A stretch of DNA of 36,357 nucleotides from Sulfurimonas sp. (GCA_027083035.1 JALWSY010000178.1:1-36357); one strand, 5' to 3'. Positions 16,001 to 25,015 are shown, numbered from the stretch's first letter. Translations and numbers: made by a program. The notes: generated from the letters alone by a model not told the origin.

Positions 16001-16641
16001 TAGATTTGTAAACTCTCTATAGCTTCTTTTCTATTGGTATGTTTAAAGACATAGCTTCCGGCAACGACTACATCAACACCCGCATCTTTGAGTGCAACTA
16101 TGTTTTTATCACTCACTCCACCATCTACCTCAATAAGACACTCTGGGTTCATCTGCTTTCGCATTGCATCAAGACGTTTTGCTTTTGGCAGCACGGAGTC
16201 GATAAAGCTTTGCCCTCCAAAACCGGGATTGACACTCATAAGTAGAACCATATCCAAATCTTTGAGTAAAAACTCTACAGACTCTGGAGGTGTGTGAGGA
16301 TTTAAAACAATTGCAGGCTTAATCCCATAAGAGCGAATTTTTTGAATTAATCTATGTGGATGCTTCTCCTCTTCAATGTGAAAAGAGATATACTCGGGTT
16401 TGAGAGGAGCAAAAAGTTCTACAAAGAAAGTATTGTTTTCAACCATAAGATGAATATCAAGTGGCTTTGTTGCTGCCTTGGCAACAGCAGAGACAACTAC
16501 AGGCCCGATCGTGAGATTTGGCACAAAGTGACCATCCATGACATCAACATGAACTAAATCACATCCACTATTACAAATCTCTTCCACATCTCGAGCTAGA
16601 TGACCAAAATCAGCCGATAGTATGCTTGGCGCTACTTTCAT
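16000..16641 (-). CDS. rpe: Ribulose-phosphate 3-epimerase
   Basis: A 213-residue TIM-barrel metalloenzyme interconverting ribulose 5-phosphate and xylulose 5-phosphate in the pentose phosphate or Calvin-type pathways. Motifs are APSILSADFGHL, VHVDVMDGHFVPNLTIGP, DIHLMVEN, MSVNPGFGGQSF and EVDGGVSDKN, which hold the metal-binding His and Asp residues and the phosphate loop. The ATG follows TGAGGAAA. It is the first gene of a three-gene overlapping unit with its own -10 box. Confidence 0.97.
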   Translation of the reverse strand: MKVAPSILSADFGHLARDVEEICNSGCDLVHVDVMDGHFVPNLTIGPVVVSAVAKAATKPLDIHLMVENNTFFVELFAPLKPEYISFHIEEEKHPHRLIQKIRSYGIKPAIVLNPHTPPESVEFLLKDLDMVLLMSVNPGFGGQSFIDSVLPKAKRLDAMRKQMNPECLIEVDGGVSDKNIVALKDAGVDVVVAGSYVFKHTNRKEAIESLQI

Positions 16642-16668
16642 AATGTTTTCCTCATAATTAAGTTTGGA

Positions 16669-16674
16669 ATTATA
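16669..16674 (-). promoter_or_regulatory. Putative -10 box of rpe-trpF-exonuclease
   Basis: TATAAT on the minus strand, in the 47-nt gap between the CheX-fusion stop and rpe, 27 nt before the ATG. The -35 is not clear. Confidence 0.45.
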
Positions 16675-16688
16675 AGGTAAAGTAGCTT

Positions 16689-18083
16689 TTATCTTGTTAA
16701 GAAAAAGATAAATTTATCATCATTAAATGATAAATCAACCTGTACACCTTTTTTCCCCTCTACAATTTCTAAAAGACTTTTCACATCTGGGTAGGTTCTA
16801 GGGAGTGTGATATCTACACTAACATCATGATCAGCAAGGAGAGTTTTTACTTTTCCCCCTACAATATTTACAAGTTCTGCAAGAGTATCTAGAATCATCT
16901 CCTTATCATTTGTCTCTTCACCGATTAAAAGCTCACACGCTTTTTTTGCTATCTCTTGAGGAAAGATAAGTACAACCATTCCGTCCATATCTCCATAAAA
17001 ACCGATGGAACTAGCAATAGTATTTTCTTGATTTTTTACTTCGATATTATCAACTTTAGCACTCTCTTTCATTGCTTTAGAGTTTGTCATCATCTCTATT
17101 GTTGCCACAGTAGCATCAATGAAATTAGGTAACTCAGTTACTGTTACCTTGTTGAGAGCGCGTTTGTTTTTTATATTTGCAGCACTACTTGCACCCAGCT
17201 CTTTTAGTAACTCCTTGTCTTGAAGGATATCATCCATATGATTAAAAAACATAATTCCAGAGTCTTCTAAAATCTCTTTGAACTCTTTGGGTGTTTTATC
17301 AAAGCTAAGTCCTACAAAGCAGATAGTAGCATTGTACTCAGCTGCTGAAGTAGAGAGCTTTGAGAAGAAGTTCAGGGCATGAACATTCATACTGACAACT
17401 TTGTAGGCATCAAAGATAAAGAGTCGAAAACCGACATTCAGAGAGTTGTTGTGGTACTCGATATTAAAAGTATTTCCTATTTCTGCATCAAGAAAGGAGC
17501 TTACGGTATAAATGATAGCATTACCTGTAACACGGGTAGCTACCTTTTGACCCATCTGTCCTAAGTAAGTTTCGGTAATGATGATATCATAGGCATTTTC
17601 TGCTTTAGCTTTCTCATCAAACTCCTCTTGTGTTTGTGCAATTATTGGGTTGTGTCCGTTGTCGTGCAACTCTATCGCCATGGCAGCGCGTTGCGACTTA
17701 TCATCACTATAAAGGAGTACATTTTTATTTTGATTTTTGTAGTTACTTGAGAAGAGGGTAGCTATCTCTTGTGTTTTAAAGAGGGAGAAAGAGAGGTCAT
17801 CTTTGTAAAATTTGATTATTGCTTCATACTTTTTTGCATCATAATCACAAAAACCGACGGTAGCATGATTTGCTGCACGAACTTTATGAAACATCTTCAC
17901 AAAAGCATCTAGACCATTACGATTAAAAAAGATGACTTTTTTGAGTGAAACTAACACCATTCCAGCATTTTGTGAAACGGTTGCTTCGATGTCTTCAATA
18001 CTTAAAATTGCTATGCTAGAAGCACCATCTAAAAAGCCTTGTGGATGAAAAACACCTATACCATTTTTTAATACTGCTCTCAT
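16689..18083 (-). CDS. Multidomain signalling protein: STAS-like, pseudo-receiver, STAS-like, CheX-like phosphatase
   Basis: A 464-residue soluble protein. Residues 1-110 follow the STAS pattern (strand, helix, a VSLKKVIFFNRNGLDAFVKM core). Residues 119-205 look like a receiver domain, but the phospho-acceptor position in AYDIIITETYLG is Glu171, not Asp. Residues 215-295 again look STAS-like. Residues 315-464 resemble CheX/CheC phosphatases, with the catalytic ExxN kept as Glu403-Asn406 in LAELVNIVGG. CheX proteins remove phosphate from CheY-type receivers. The ATG overlaps the HDOD stop by 4 nt (ATGA). The CheX part is fairly sure; the two STAS and the receiver assignments rest on fold pattern only. 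Confidence 0.72.
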   Translation of the reverse strand: MRAVLKNGIGVFHPQGFLDGASSIAILSIEDIEATVSQNAGMVLVSLKKVIFFNRNGLDAFVKMFHKVRAANHATVGFCDYDAKKYEAIIKFYKDDLSFSLFKTQEIATLFSSNYKNQNKNVLLYSDDKSQRAAMAIELHDNGHNPIIAQTQEEFDEKAKAENAYDIIITETYLGQMGQKVATRVTGNAIIYTVSSFLDAEIGNTFNIEYHNNSLNVGFRLFIFDAYKVVSMNVHALNFFSKLSTSAAEYNATICFVGLSFDKTPKEFKEILEDSGIMFFNHMDDILQDKELLKELGASSAANIKNKRALNKVTVTELPNFIDATVATIEMMTNSKAMKESAKVDNIEVKNQENTIASSIGFYGDMDGMVVLIFPQEIAKKACELLIGEETNDKEMILDTLAELVNIVGGKVKTLLADHDVSVDITLPRTYPDVKSLLEIVEGKKGVQVDLSFNDDKFIFFLTR

Positions 18084-18877
18084 GAAATCTCCATTAGTTG
18101 TGAAAACTCTTCATAGATATCTTGCACATACTCTATCTGAAAATCGATAAAGTCATTTAAATCTGCTTCAATGTATTGAGGCTGAGAGAGGGTATAAAAG
18201 AGAAGTAGATGCATCCATTTTCCAAGAGTGTTAATATCTGCATCATCAGAAGGTTTTACTCCAGAAGCTGCTTGAATAATCTCACCTATCTCCTCTGGCA
18301 TCTCCCACTTTTGTGCAATTTTCTGGGCAATATCAAAAAGATCCATCCCACAAAGTCTTTTTAAAATAGTATTTAGGTCTATTTCGTGTACACTTCTGAG
18401 AAGGGCAACATCTTTTTTCTTTTCATTAAAGAGCGCTTCGCTTACAATTATGCTTGCAGGAAGCAGAGAGATGGCACTTAGTTTATCTTTGTCCTCAATT
18501 CCCAAATGCTCTAAAATTTTTTTCCAATTCATAGAGAGATCTGCTTGAAGGTTGTAAAAGAGAACACGGTTGAGTTTAAAGAGGTTCCATTTTGAAGGGG
18601 AGAGTAGGGAGAGCATATAATTATATACTGCTTGTTGCGCCCTAGAGACACCTAAAATACCAAAAATCTGAGAAACTTCACTTACTTCATTCTTAAAACC
18701 ATAAATGGGTTTATTAACCAATAATTTAAGGTAGTTATTGAGTGCCTTATCCTCTTTCGCAATAGCCGCAGCCTTGACTAAGTCACCATTGCCTAAATGG
18801 GTCAATGTCGCTTTTAGAATTTTTGGTGCCGGTGGTATTTTATCTATATAGTCTTCTATTTTTTCTTGTGTTATCAA
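18080..18877 (-). CDS. HDOD-domain signalling protein, partner of the CheX fusion
   Basis: 265 residues. The first 200 match an HDOD domain: IDKIPPAPKILKATLTHLG, then ALNNYLKLLVNKPIYGFKNEV and SQIFGILGVSRAQQAVYNY. The rest is helical and acidic, without known motifs. The start appears to be TTG at 18875-18877 with a weak AGAAAG upstream; an ATG at 18887 is in another frame. The stop overlaps the start of the STAS/receiver/CheX gene, so the two proteins are made together and probably act together. It is distinct in sequence from the HDOD gene at 337-1137. Confidence 0.8.
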   Translation of the reverse strand: MITQEKIEDYIDKIPPAPKILKATLTHLGNGDLVKAAAIAKEDKALNNYLKLLVNKPIYGFKNEVSEVSQIFGILGVSRAQQAVYNYMLSLLSPSKWNLFKLNRVLFYNLQADLSMNWKKILEHLGIEDKDKLSAISLLPASIIVSEALFNEKKKDVALLRSVHEIDLNTILKRLCGMDLFDIAQKIAQKWEMPEEIGEIIQAASGVKPSDDADINTLGKWMHLLLFYTLSQPQYIEADLNDFIDFQIEYVQDIYEEFSQLMEIS

Positions 18878-18983
18878 AATTCATACTTTCTCTGTTAAAT
18901 TGGGTAAGCAGTTGTATTTTAACTATATCTATATAAAACGAATATAAAAAAAGGATACTTCTCAAAAAGATATTTGGCTTAAG

Positions 18984-19011
18984 TTGAAGTTTTGCTTTTA
19001 TTTGGTACAAT
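18984..19011 (+). promoter_or_regulatory. Promoter of rpmB
   Basis: TTGAAG (18984-18989), a 16-nt spacer and TACAAT (19006-19011) preceded by TGG as in extended -10 boxes. It lies 33 nt before the rpmB ATG. Confidence 0.6.
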
Positions 19012-19044
19012 TCGCCACTTTAAATATCATTCAAGGATACCAAC

Positions 19045-19233
19045 ATGGCAAGAAAATGTGCTATTAGCGGCAAAGGCCCTATGAGTGGGAATAATGTTTC
19101 TCATGCAAAAAACAGAACAAAGCGTCGTTTTTTATTAAACTTAAGAACAGTGCGTATTACACAAGAAGATGGTACTACTAAAAAAATCAAGATCTCAGCA
19201 AGAGAACTTCGTACGCTTAAGAAAAATTCGTAA
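19045..19233 (+). CDS. rpmB: 50S ribosomal protein L28
   Basis: A 62-residue basic protein of the large subunit. [29 protein letters not shown] is the family signature (shown in part: [17 protein letters not shown]), followed by LRTVRI and an [11 protein letters not shown] end. AAGGA lies 8 nt before the ATG. The only N-terminal zinc-ribbon remnant is Cys5, so this is the zinc-free form. It is followed by the potassium-channel gene at 15 nt and probably co-transcribed with it. Confidence 0.97.
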   Translation: MARKCAISGKGPMSGNNVSHAKNRTKRRFLLNLRTVRITQEDGTTKKIKISARELRTLKKNS

Positions 19234-19248
19234 GTAGATAGGAAAACT

Positions 19249-20379
19249 ATGAATCTTTTAGAGAGGATTCGTAGGTTTTTAAATTGGGAGACTGCTCCCA
19301 AACCTGACCCTAAACTTCTTCCTGAAGTTTATCCCCACCTAAAACCTTTTCGTTTACCGCTACTACTTACTGTAACTGTAATGTTACTTGGAACACTTGG
19401 ATATGTTATTATCGAAGATTTTCCAATTTTTGATGCGATTTATCAGACGGCTATTACCTTTACAACCGTTGGATTTGGAGAGGTACATCCTATCTCCGAT
19501 GTAGGAAAAATTTTTACTATAAATCTTATCATTGCAGGTTTTGCAGTCTTTTCAAGTGCTGTGGGTATTTTAGTCTCCGAGCTAAATAAAGGGAAGATAG
19601 TCTCAATTTTAAAGGAGAGAAGAATGTTATATAAAATCGTAAGACTCAAGAAGCACTATGTTGTTTGTTACCATAACGATTATACTATTGAGGTGACTTC
19701 TGAGTTACGCAAAAATCATATACCATTCATAGTAATTGACCCGCGTCCTGAGATACATGAGTGGGCGTTGGAGTATAAGTACCCTTACTATCTGCAAGCA
19801 GAACCTCATGCTGAGTTGGCGATGTTAAAAGCACATCTCTCTTCGGCCAAGGGATTGATAGCACTCTCGGATTTACTTGCAGATAATATTGCCCTTATCG
19901 CTTCTGTAAGACTCTTTGAGAAGGAACACTTTCTGCCGCGTCCTTATTACATCATCTCTTCAGCTGAAAATATGAGTGATGTTGAGAAGCTGAAAAAATT
20001 AGGAGCCGATACCGTCGTAAGTCCAACCAAGCTAACAGCGCAAAGAGTAAGTGCTATGGCAGCGCGTCCAGATATGGAAAATATGCTCGAAGAGTTTTTA
20101 TATAAAAGTGATAATCCTTTAGATATGCAAGAGATTGTAGTGCCAAAATATTCATGGGCGGTGTTGAAAAAACTTAAAGAGACACACATTAGGCAGATGA
20201 CAAATACCTCTGTTGTAGGAATTACAAAAAAAGATGGTAAGTTTATCAGTATGCCAAAGGGTGATGTTCTTGTTACAAGTGAGTGCAGGCTGCTTGTAAT
20301 CGGGACACAAAAAGGAATAGAGACAACCAAAGGGTTGCTAAGACAAAGAGTAAAACCAAAGGAGCTAAAGTTTGTATAA
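19249..20379 (+). CDS. Two-TM potassium channel with RCK (TrkA-like) domains
   Basis: 376 residues. TM1 is at about 36-56, the pore helix and selectivity filter at about 64-80 (TAITFTTVGFGEVHP) and TM2 at about 86-112, giving a tetrameric K+ channel of the MthK/Kch type. The rest is a cytosolic RCK region: a TrkA-N-like Rossmann fold (119-250) and a TrkA-C-like domain (290-370). The dinucleotide-binding loop is unusual: the expected GxGxxG reads VVCYHNDYTI, without glycines, though the acid at the end of the second strand (VIDPRPE) is kept. Gating by nucleotide is therefore doubtful. AGGAAA precedes the ATG. Its end overlaps argJ by 8 nt. Confidence 0.88.
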   Translation: MNLLERIRRFLNWETAPKPDPKLLPEVYPHLKPFRLPLLLTVTVMLLGTLGYVIIEDFPIFDAIYQTAITFTTVGFGEVHPISDVGKIFTINLIIAGFAVFSSAVGILVSELNKGKIVSILKERRMLYKIVRLKKHYVVCYHNDYTIEVTSELRKNHIPFIVIDPRPEIHEWALEYKYPYYLQAEPHAELAMLKAHLSSAKGLIALSDLLADNIALIASVRLFEKEHFLPRPYYIISSAENMSDVEKLKKLGADTVVSPTKLTAQRVSAMAARPDMENMLEEFLYKSDNPLDMQEIVVPKYSWAVLKKLKETHIRQMTNTSVVGITKKDGKFISMPKGDVLVTSECRLLVIGTQKGIETTKGLLRQRVKPKELKFV

Positions 20380-21550
20380 GTTAGTAGAGATAGAGAGTGG
20401 TGTATGTAGTGCAGAAGGCTTTTTTGCTGATGGTGTGAGTGCTGGACTCAAAGCAGATGATGCAAAGGATATGGCGTGTATCTACTCAGAAAAAGAGTGT
20501 GAGATAGCTTCCGTATTTACAACAAACAAGATGCAAGCAGCCCCAATAAAGCACTTTTTGAAAAAGGGAGTATTTACAACAAATTTTATTTTGATAAATG
20601 CTAAAAATGCCAATGCTATGACGGGTGAAGCGGGAGTAGAGGATATTGAAGCTATTCTTGAGACACTTCCATCAGAGGCGTATAACCCTGTGATGAGTTC
20701 CACGGGTGTTATTGGCGTACGACTGCCAAAAGAGAAGATAATAGCTGGAGTAAAACTTTTTGACTTGAGTAAAAAAGAGCCTCATAGTGCAGCAGAGGCG
20801 ATTATGACTACAGACTCTTTTTCAAAAGAGAAAGCGTACAAGATAGTTTTAGAGGATGGAAGTAGTTTTAGTATAGGTGCAATGGCCAAAGGGGCTGGAA
20901 TGATAAACCCCGCTATGGCAACAATGCTCTGCTTTATCACTACTGATGCAGATGTTGATGCTCGCAGTATGCAGGCTATTTTAGATGATGTGACAAAGGT
21001 AACTTTTAATGCAGCAAGTGTAGATGGAGATACCTCGACAAATGACACAGTTATGCTTTTGAGTAACCGAAGTTCAAAAGTGTATCACGCAGAGGCGTTT
21101 AGAGAGGCTTTAGAGAAGATTATGCGTTTTCTTGCTCGTGAGATGGTAAGAGATGGTGAGGGAGCAAGTAAGCTTGTAACTTATAAAATCACAGGTGCGA
21201 AAGATGATGCAGAGGCGGAAATAGTGGCCAAAGCACTCTCAAACTCACTCCTTGTAAAAACAGCACTCTACGGAGAGGATCCAAACTGGGGTAGAATTGC
21301 ATCAACTGTAGGTGCGAGTGGTGTAGTAGCGGATGAGGCTACACTTACAATCTCCTTTAATGATGTGTGTGTTTATGAGAGAGGTACGCCCTATTTTGAT
21401 GCACAGATGGAGCAGAGAGCTTCTGAAGTGATGCAACTTGATAGTTTTACAATAGCTTGTGATTTGGGCATAGCCAATGGTGCATTTGAAGCTTATGGCT
21501 GTGACCTTGGATATGAGTATGTAAAGATAAATGCAGACTATAGAACTTAG
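20372..21550 (+). CDS. argJ: Glutamate N-acetyltransferase / ornithine acetyltransferase
   Basis: A 392-residue enzyme of arginine synthesis that moves the acetyl group from N-acetylornithine to glutamate. It self-cleaves before Thr184 in NPAMATMLCF to give alpha and beta chains; the oxyanion-hole region MSSTGVIG (108-115) and the beta-chain motifs NDTVMLLSN and GEDPNWGRI are present. The start is TTG with a strong AAAGGAG 7 nt upstream, and the first codons overlap the end of the channel gene. Whether it is bifunctional (also using acetyl-CoA) cannot be judged here. Confidence 0.96.
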   Translation: MYKLVEIESGVCSAEGFFADGVSAGLKADDAKDMACIYSEKECEIASVFTTNKMQAAPIKHFLKKGVFTTNFILINAKNANAMTGEAGVEDIEAILETLPSEAYNPVMSSTGVIGVRLPKEKIIAGVKLFDLSKKEPHSAAEAIMTTDSFSKEKAYKIVLEDGSSFSIGAMAKGAGMINPAMATMLCFITTDADVDARSMQAILDDVTKVTFNAASVDGDTSTNDTVMLLSNRSSKVYHAEAFREALEKIMRFLAREMVRDGEGASKLVTYKITGAKDDAEAEIVAKALSNSLLVKTALYGEDPNWGRIASTVGASGVVADEATLTISFNDVCVYERGTPYFDAQMEQRASEVMQLDSFTIACDLGIANGAFEAYGCDLGYEYVKINADYRT

Positions 21551-21572
21551 TAGAGTCTTTTAATACTGCACA

Positions 21573-22274
21573 ATGGGATTTACACTCAAAAATATTATCG
21601 CATCACTTATTATGCCACTCCCTTTAGCTTTTGTTATAGGGGTGGTAGGAGTTATCTTACTCTTTATGCACAAGGAGAGGCTTGCAAAGACTTTTTTGGT
21701 TGTGAGTTTCGCTCTTCTTTTCCTCTTTAGTTATAACCCCGTAGCAAATAGCTTACTCTCTGGACTTGAATTAGAACATCCTGCCATCAAAAAGGTAGAT
21801 AAAGATATCAAGTATGCTCTTTTACTTGGAGGTAATTTTCAATCGAGAGCCTATGGAATTTTGGAGATATATAATCAAAACAGAGATATTATGATTATCA
21901 CATCGGGATATGCAGGGAGCAATCCCATCTCTGAAGCGATGAAAAATAAAAAAGCACTTATAAAACTCGGCATACCTGCATCACACATCATAGCCATAGA
22001 GAGTGCAAGAGATACCATAGAGGAGGCACAGAGTATAAAAAAAGAGTTAGGCGGTGTACCCTTTTATCTTGTAACATCTGCGTACCATATGCCAAGAGCC
22101 TATGCTATTTTTAAAGCGCATCATACAAACCCCATTGCATACCCTGTCGGGAGTATGTCAAAAGGGATAAAATCCCTCTCTTTTATCTCTGCAAAGGATG
22201 CATACAAGAGTGCAGTAGCACTCCATGAATACATCGGCAGACTCTGGTTAAAAGTAAAAACTATCTTCTACTGA
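21573..22274 (+). CDS. ElyC/SanA/YdcF-family membrane protein (DUF218)
   Basis: 233 residues with two N-terminal membrane helices (about 8-30 and 36-56) followed by a periplasmic DUF218 domain: ALLLGGNFQSRAYGI, IITSGYAG, IESARDTIEEA and FYLVTSAYHMPRAYAIF. E. coli ElyC, with this layout, affects undecaprenyl-phosphate use and envelope integrity; the enzymatic activity of the family is not settled. The start follows argJ by 22 nt and has no good Shine-Dalgarno. The 3' end overlaps the convergent gamma-carbonic-anhydrase-like gene by 7 nt. Confidence 0.85.
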   Translation: MGFTLKNIIASLIMPLPLAFVIGVVGVILLFMHKERLAKTFLVVSFALLFLFSYNPVANSLLSGLELEHPAIKKVDKDIKYALLLGGNFQSRAYGILEIYNQNRDIMIITSGYAGSNPISEAMKNKKALIKLGIPASHIIAIESARDTIEEAQSIKKELGGVPFYLVTSAYHMPRAYAIFKAHHTNPIAYPVGSMSKGIKSLSFISAKDAYKSAVALHEYIGRLWLKVKTIFY

Positions 22275-22792
22275 TACTCGTTTTTAAAGCTTACATAGCG
22301 CTTCGCTGATGCGTAGAGTTCTTCTACTTCTGCATCTGTAAGCTCTCGTACAACTTTTGCGGGACTTCCCATAATGAGTGAGCGTGGTGGAAACTTTTTG
22401 TTTTTCGTCACTAAACTTCCCGCACCTACTATCGACTCTTTACCGATAACCGCATTATCTAAGATAGTAGCACTCATCCCTATCAGACAAGCATCTTCAA
22501 TGATGCAGCCATGGAGCATCACTCTATGTCCGATGGTAACATCACTCCCTATGATAGTAGGACTCCCATCACTTCTGTCCGCTTTTTTATGATGCGTAAC
22601 ATGCACCATACTTAAATCTTGAATGCTTGTTCTATCACCTATAGTGATGTAGTGAACATCCCCGCGAATGACTGTTCCAAACCAGATAGAGCAATCCTCT
22701 CCTATGGTAACATCGCCGATAACATCTGCGGAGGGTGCAATCCATGTCCCTTTTTTCATCTTTGGTTCAAAATCTTTAAAACTGTGTAACAT
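22268..22792 (-). CDS. Gamma-carbonic-anhydrase-like hexapeptide-repeat protein
   Basis: A 174-residue left-handed beta-helix protein. Imperfect hexapeptide repeats (VIGDVTIGEDCSI, IIGSDVTIGHRVML, AVIGKESIVGAGSLV) are visible. The three histidines that would bind metal between subunits appear in MVHVTHH, GHRVMLHGC and near them. It is of the YrdA/PaaY class; carbonic anhydrase activity is often undetectable in such proteins. A longer frame to 22807 is possible, but ATG at 22792 follows GGAGT properly. It begins 2 nt after the ppk stop, so the pair is an operon; the functional link to polyphosphate is unknown. Confidence 0.9.
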   Translation of the reverse strand: MLHSFKDFEPKMKKGTWIAPSADVIGDVTIGEDCSIWFGTVIRGDVHYITIGDRTSIQDLSMVHVTHHKKADRSDGSPTIIGSDVTIGHRVMLHGCIIEDACLIGMSATILDNAVIGKESIVGAGSLVTKNKKFPPRSLIMGSPAKVVRELTDAEVEELYASAKRYVSFKNEYQ

Positions 22793-22794
22793 TT

Positions 22795-24897
22795 TTACTC
22801 CTTGCAATCTGTAAAGATAGAGGTCATCAGATTTGCTGTGTGGCTTGCAGAGTCTTTCTTACTAGCCTTTACAATCCTGTTGACATAATCCTCTAGGTGT
22901 TTATGATTATTTATACTTTTATGGTTTTCATTTTTGACTTTTATGTAAGAGCCATCACTCTGTAACTCATGTGCGAGTGTATTGTCACAGCACTGCAGTC
23001 GTAGTATCTGTAGTATCTTCTCTTTTGCCGCATCATCTTTAATGGCTGTAAGCAGTTCAATACGACGCACAAGATTTCTCGGCATCCAGTCTGCACTAGA
23101 GATGTAAACACCGACTGCATCATTTTTAAAGTAGAAGGTGCGAGGGTGCTCTAGGTATTTTCCAAGTATGGAGGTGACACGAATATTTTCACTCACTCCT
23201 TTGATGCCCGGTTTTAAACAGCAGATACCACGGACAATAAGATGAATTTTTACACCCGCCTGACTCGCTTTGTAAAGCGCGCGAATTACATCATCATCAA
23301 CGAGAGAGTTTACTTTAGCGATAATCTCTCCATTTTTTGCCTGTCTTGTCTCGTTATGAATAAGCGAGAGTAGTTTTGGTTTTATTTGAGAGGGTGCCAT
23401 GTAGAGTTCGTTAAGCTTCCCTTTTTTACTAAAACCTGTGAGGAAGTGGAAAAAACGGGTCAAATCATTTGTGACGATATCTTTACTTGTCATATAACTC
23501 ATATCTGTGTAGATTTTCGCTGTTGCCGGATTGTAGTTTCCGGTACCAAGGTGTGCATACTGCTTGAGTTTGCCATTTTTACGGCGTGTGACGAGTGCAG
23601 CTTTTGCATGGACTTTAATGCCTTTGATGCCGTAGATAACATGCGCTCCCGCTTTCTCTAACGCCTTTGCCCAGATAAGATTGTTCTCCTCATCAAAACG
23701 CGCTTTAAGCTCAACCATTACCGTAACTTGTTTACCGCTTTCACTCGCATTCATAAGTGCTTGCACGATAGGGGAGTTTGTCCCTGAACGGTAGAGCGTC
23801 ATCTTGATAGAGACGACATCAGGGTCTTTACTTGCAGTCTGCAAAAACTTCACGACAGGCTCAAAACTCTCATAAGGGTGGTAGAGTAGCAGGTCTTGTT
23901 TCTCTAAGGTTGTAAAGATACTCTCGTTTGTATCGAGTGGTGGCAGATTTTTTGGTTTAAATGAAGGAGCAAGTAGATGTGCGAAATCTTTGTTGCCAAC
24001 TATCTGCCATAGACTAGAGAGATTTAAAAAGGTGTGAAATTTATAGATATCATCTTTGTAAACATTGGTATGACGGTTAAAGAAGTTGATAATCTCATCA
24101 TCAGCATTAGAGCCTATCTCAAGGCGAACCATCTCCCCTTTACGACGAAGCTTTAGACCCTCTTCAAGAATCTCCATAAAGTCATCAGCCTCCTCCTCTT
24201 CTATCTCCAAGTCAGCATTTCTAGTCACGCGAAATGATGCATATTTTAGAAGTGTAAAGCCGGGAAAAAGCTCATCGACATGCTCTGCTACTACACTCTC
24301 AATAGGGATATAAACACCCCCGCCAAGTTCAACAAAACGGTTGAGTACACGAGGCACACGAATAAGTCCAAAACGCTCAATGGAGGTATCATCTGCATCT
24401 TGGAGCTTTACGATGAGTCCAAAGCTCAGGTTGTTGAGATGCGGAAAAGGGTGGGTTGCATCAACGGCGATGGGGATGATAACAGGGTAGATGTTCTCAT
24501 TGAAATACTGGTTGAGTTTATGCTTTTCGTGCGTGTTTACATCGCTGTAAGTTTTAACGGTAATCCCCTCGCCCTCAAGTTTTTTTAAAATAGAGCTGCG
24601 ACAATGCTCAACGACCTGTTGCTCTTGATGCAGATAGAGCCGAATCTCTTTGAGTTGTTGCAGAGGAGTAAGCTTATCTGCACCAGAGACGATGATGCCC
24701 GCAGAGAAGAGCTTCTTTAGCCCCGCCACACGAATCATATAAAACTCATCTAAGTTTGTTCCGTAAATCGCTAAGAATTTTAATCGTTCCAAGAGTGGCA
24801 GCGACTCATCTTGCGCCTGTTTAAGTACTCTTGTGTTAAATTGTAACCATGAGAGCTCACGATTATTGTAAAGATTTGGATTTTTAAGATTTAGCAT
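22795..24897 (-). CDS. ppk: Polyphosphate kinase 1
   Basis: A 700-residue PPK1 that reversibly polymerises the gamma-phosphate of ATP into polyphosphate, usually at the inner membrane. It starts with the N-domain NRELSWLQFNTRVL; the head domain follows. The C1/C2 phospholipase-D-like domains carry IKVHAKAALV with the autophosphorylated histidine, HLGTGNYNPATAKIYTD, the second-site HPRTFYF and SADWMPRNLVRRIELL. The length is normal. The ATG at 24895-24897 has only a weak AGGT upstream. Polyphosphate links to stress survival and energy storage. It is transcribed with the gamma-carbonic-anhydrase-like gene. Confidence 0.97.
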   Translation of the reverse strand: MLNLKNPNLYNNRELSWLQFNTRVLKQAQDESLPLLERLKFLAIYGTNLDEFYMIRVAGLKKLFSAGIIVSGADKLTPLQQLKEIRLYLHQEQQVVEHCRSSILKKLEGEGITVKTYSDVNTHEKHKLNQYFNENIYPVIIPIAVDATHPFPHLNNLSFGLIVKLQDADDTSIERFGLIRVPRVLNRFVELGGGVYIPIESVVAEHVDELFPGFTLLKYASFRVTRNADLEIEEEEADDFMEILEEGLKLRRKGEMVRLEIGSNADDEIINFFNRHTNVYKDDIYKFHTFLNLSSLWQIVGNKDFAHLLAPSFKPKNLPPLDTNESIFTTLEKQDLLLYHPYESFEPVVKFLQTASKDPDVVSIKMTLYRSGTNSPIVQALMNASESGKQVTVMVELKARFDEENNLIWAKALEKAGAHVIYGIKGIKVHAKAALVTRRKNGKLKQYAHLGTGNYNPATAKIYTDMSYMTSKDIVTNDLTRFFHFLTGFSKKGKLNELYMAPSQIKPKLLSLIHNETRQAKNGEIIAKVNSLVDDDVIRALYKASQAGVKIHLIVRGICCLKPGIKGVSENIRVTSILGKYLEHPRTFYFKNDAVGVYISSADWMPRNLVRRIELLTAIKDDAAKEKILQILRLQCCDNTLAHELQSDGSYIKVKNENHKSINNHKHLEDYVNRIVKASKKDSASHTANLMTSIFTDCKE

Positions 24898-24928
24898 TGC
24901 ATAGTGACCTATAGTTAGAGTTGAGATG

Positions 24929-24934
24929 ATTATA
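24929..24934 (-). promoter_or_regulatory. Extended -10 box of ppk
   Basis: CTGTATAAT on the minus strand, 31 nt before the ppk ATG. The same TTCTGTATAAT string recurs in front of yajC, and CTGTATAAT in front of lnt, which suggests a local extended -10 style without a strong -35. Confidence 0.6.
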
Positions 24935-24985
24935 CAGAATTATGTTTAATACAAAATTAGTTTATAAAGTTCGCACTCTATTTTA

Positions 24986-25015
24986 CTCGTTCCACCTCTC
25001 CTGAGGTGGGACGAG
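24986..25015 (-). terminator. Strong hairpin after the toxin-antitoxin genes
   Basis: A 13-bp stem, CTCGTTCCACCTC (24986-24998) with GAGGTGGGACGAG (25003-25015), one T-G pair and loop TCCT. It starts 12 nt after the toxin stop. It is followed on the minus strand by TAAAATAG, not a proper U-run. It is the most stable hairpin in the window and likely ends the toxin-antitoxin transcript or protects its 3' end. Confidence 0.6.
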
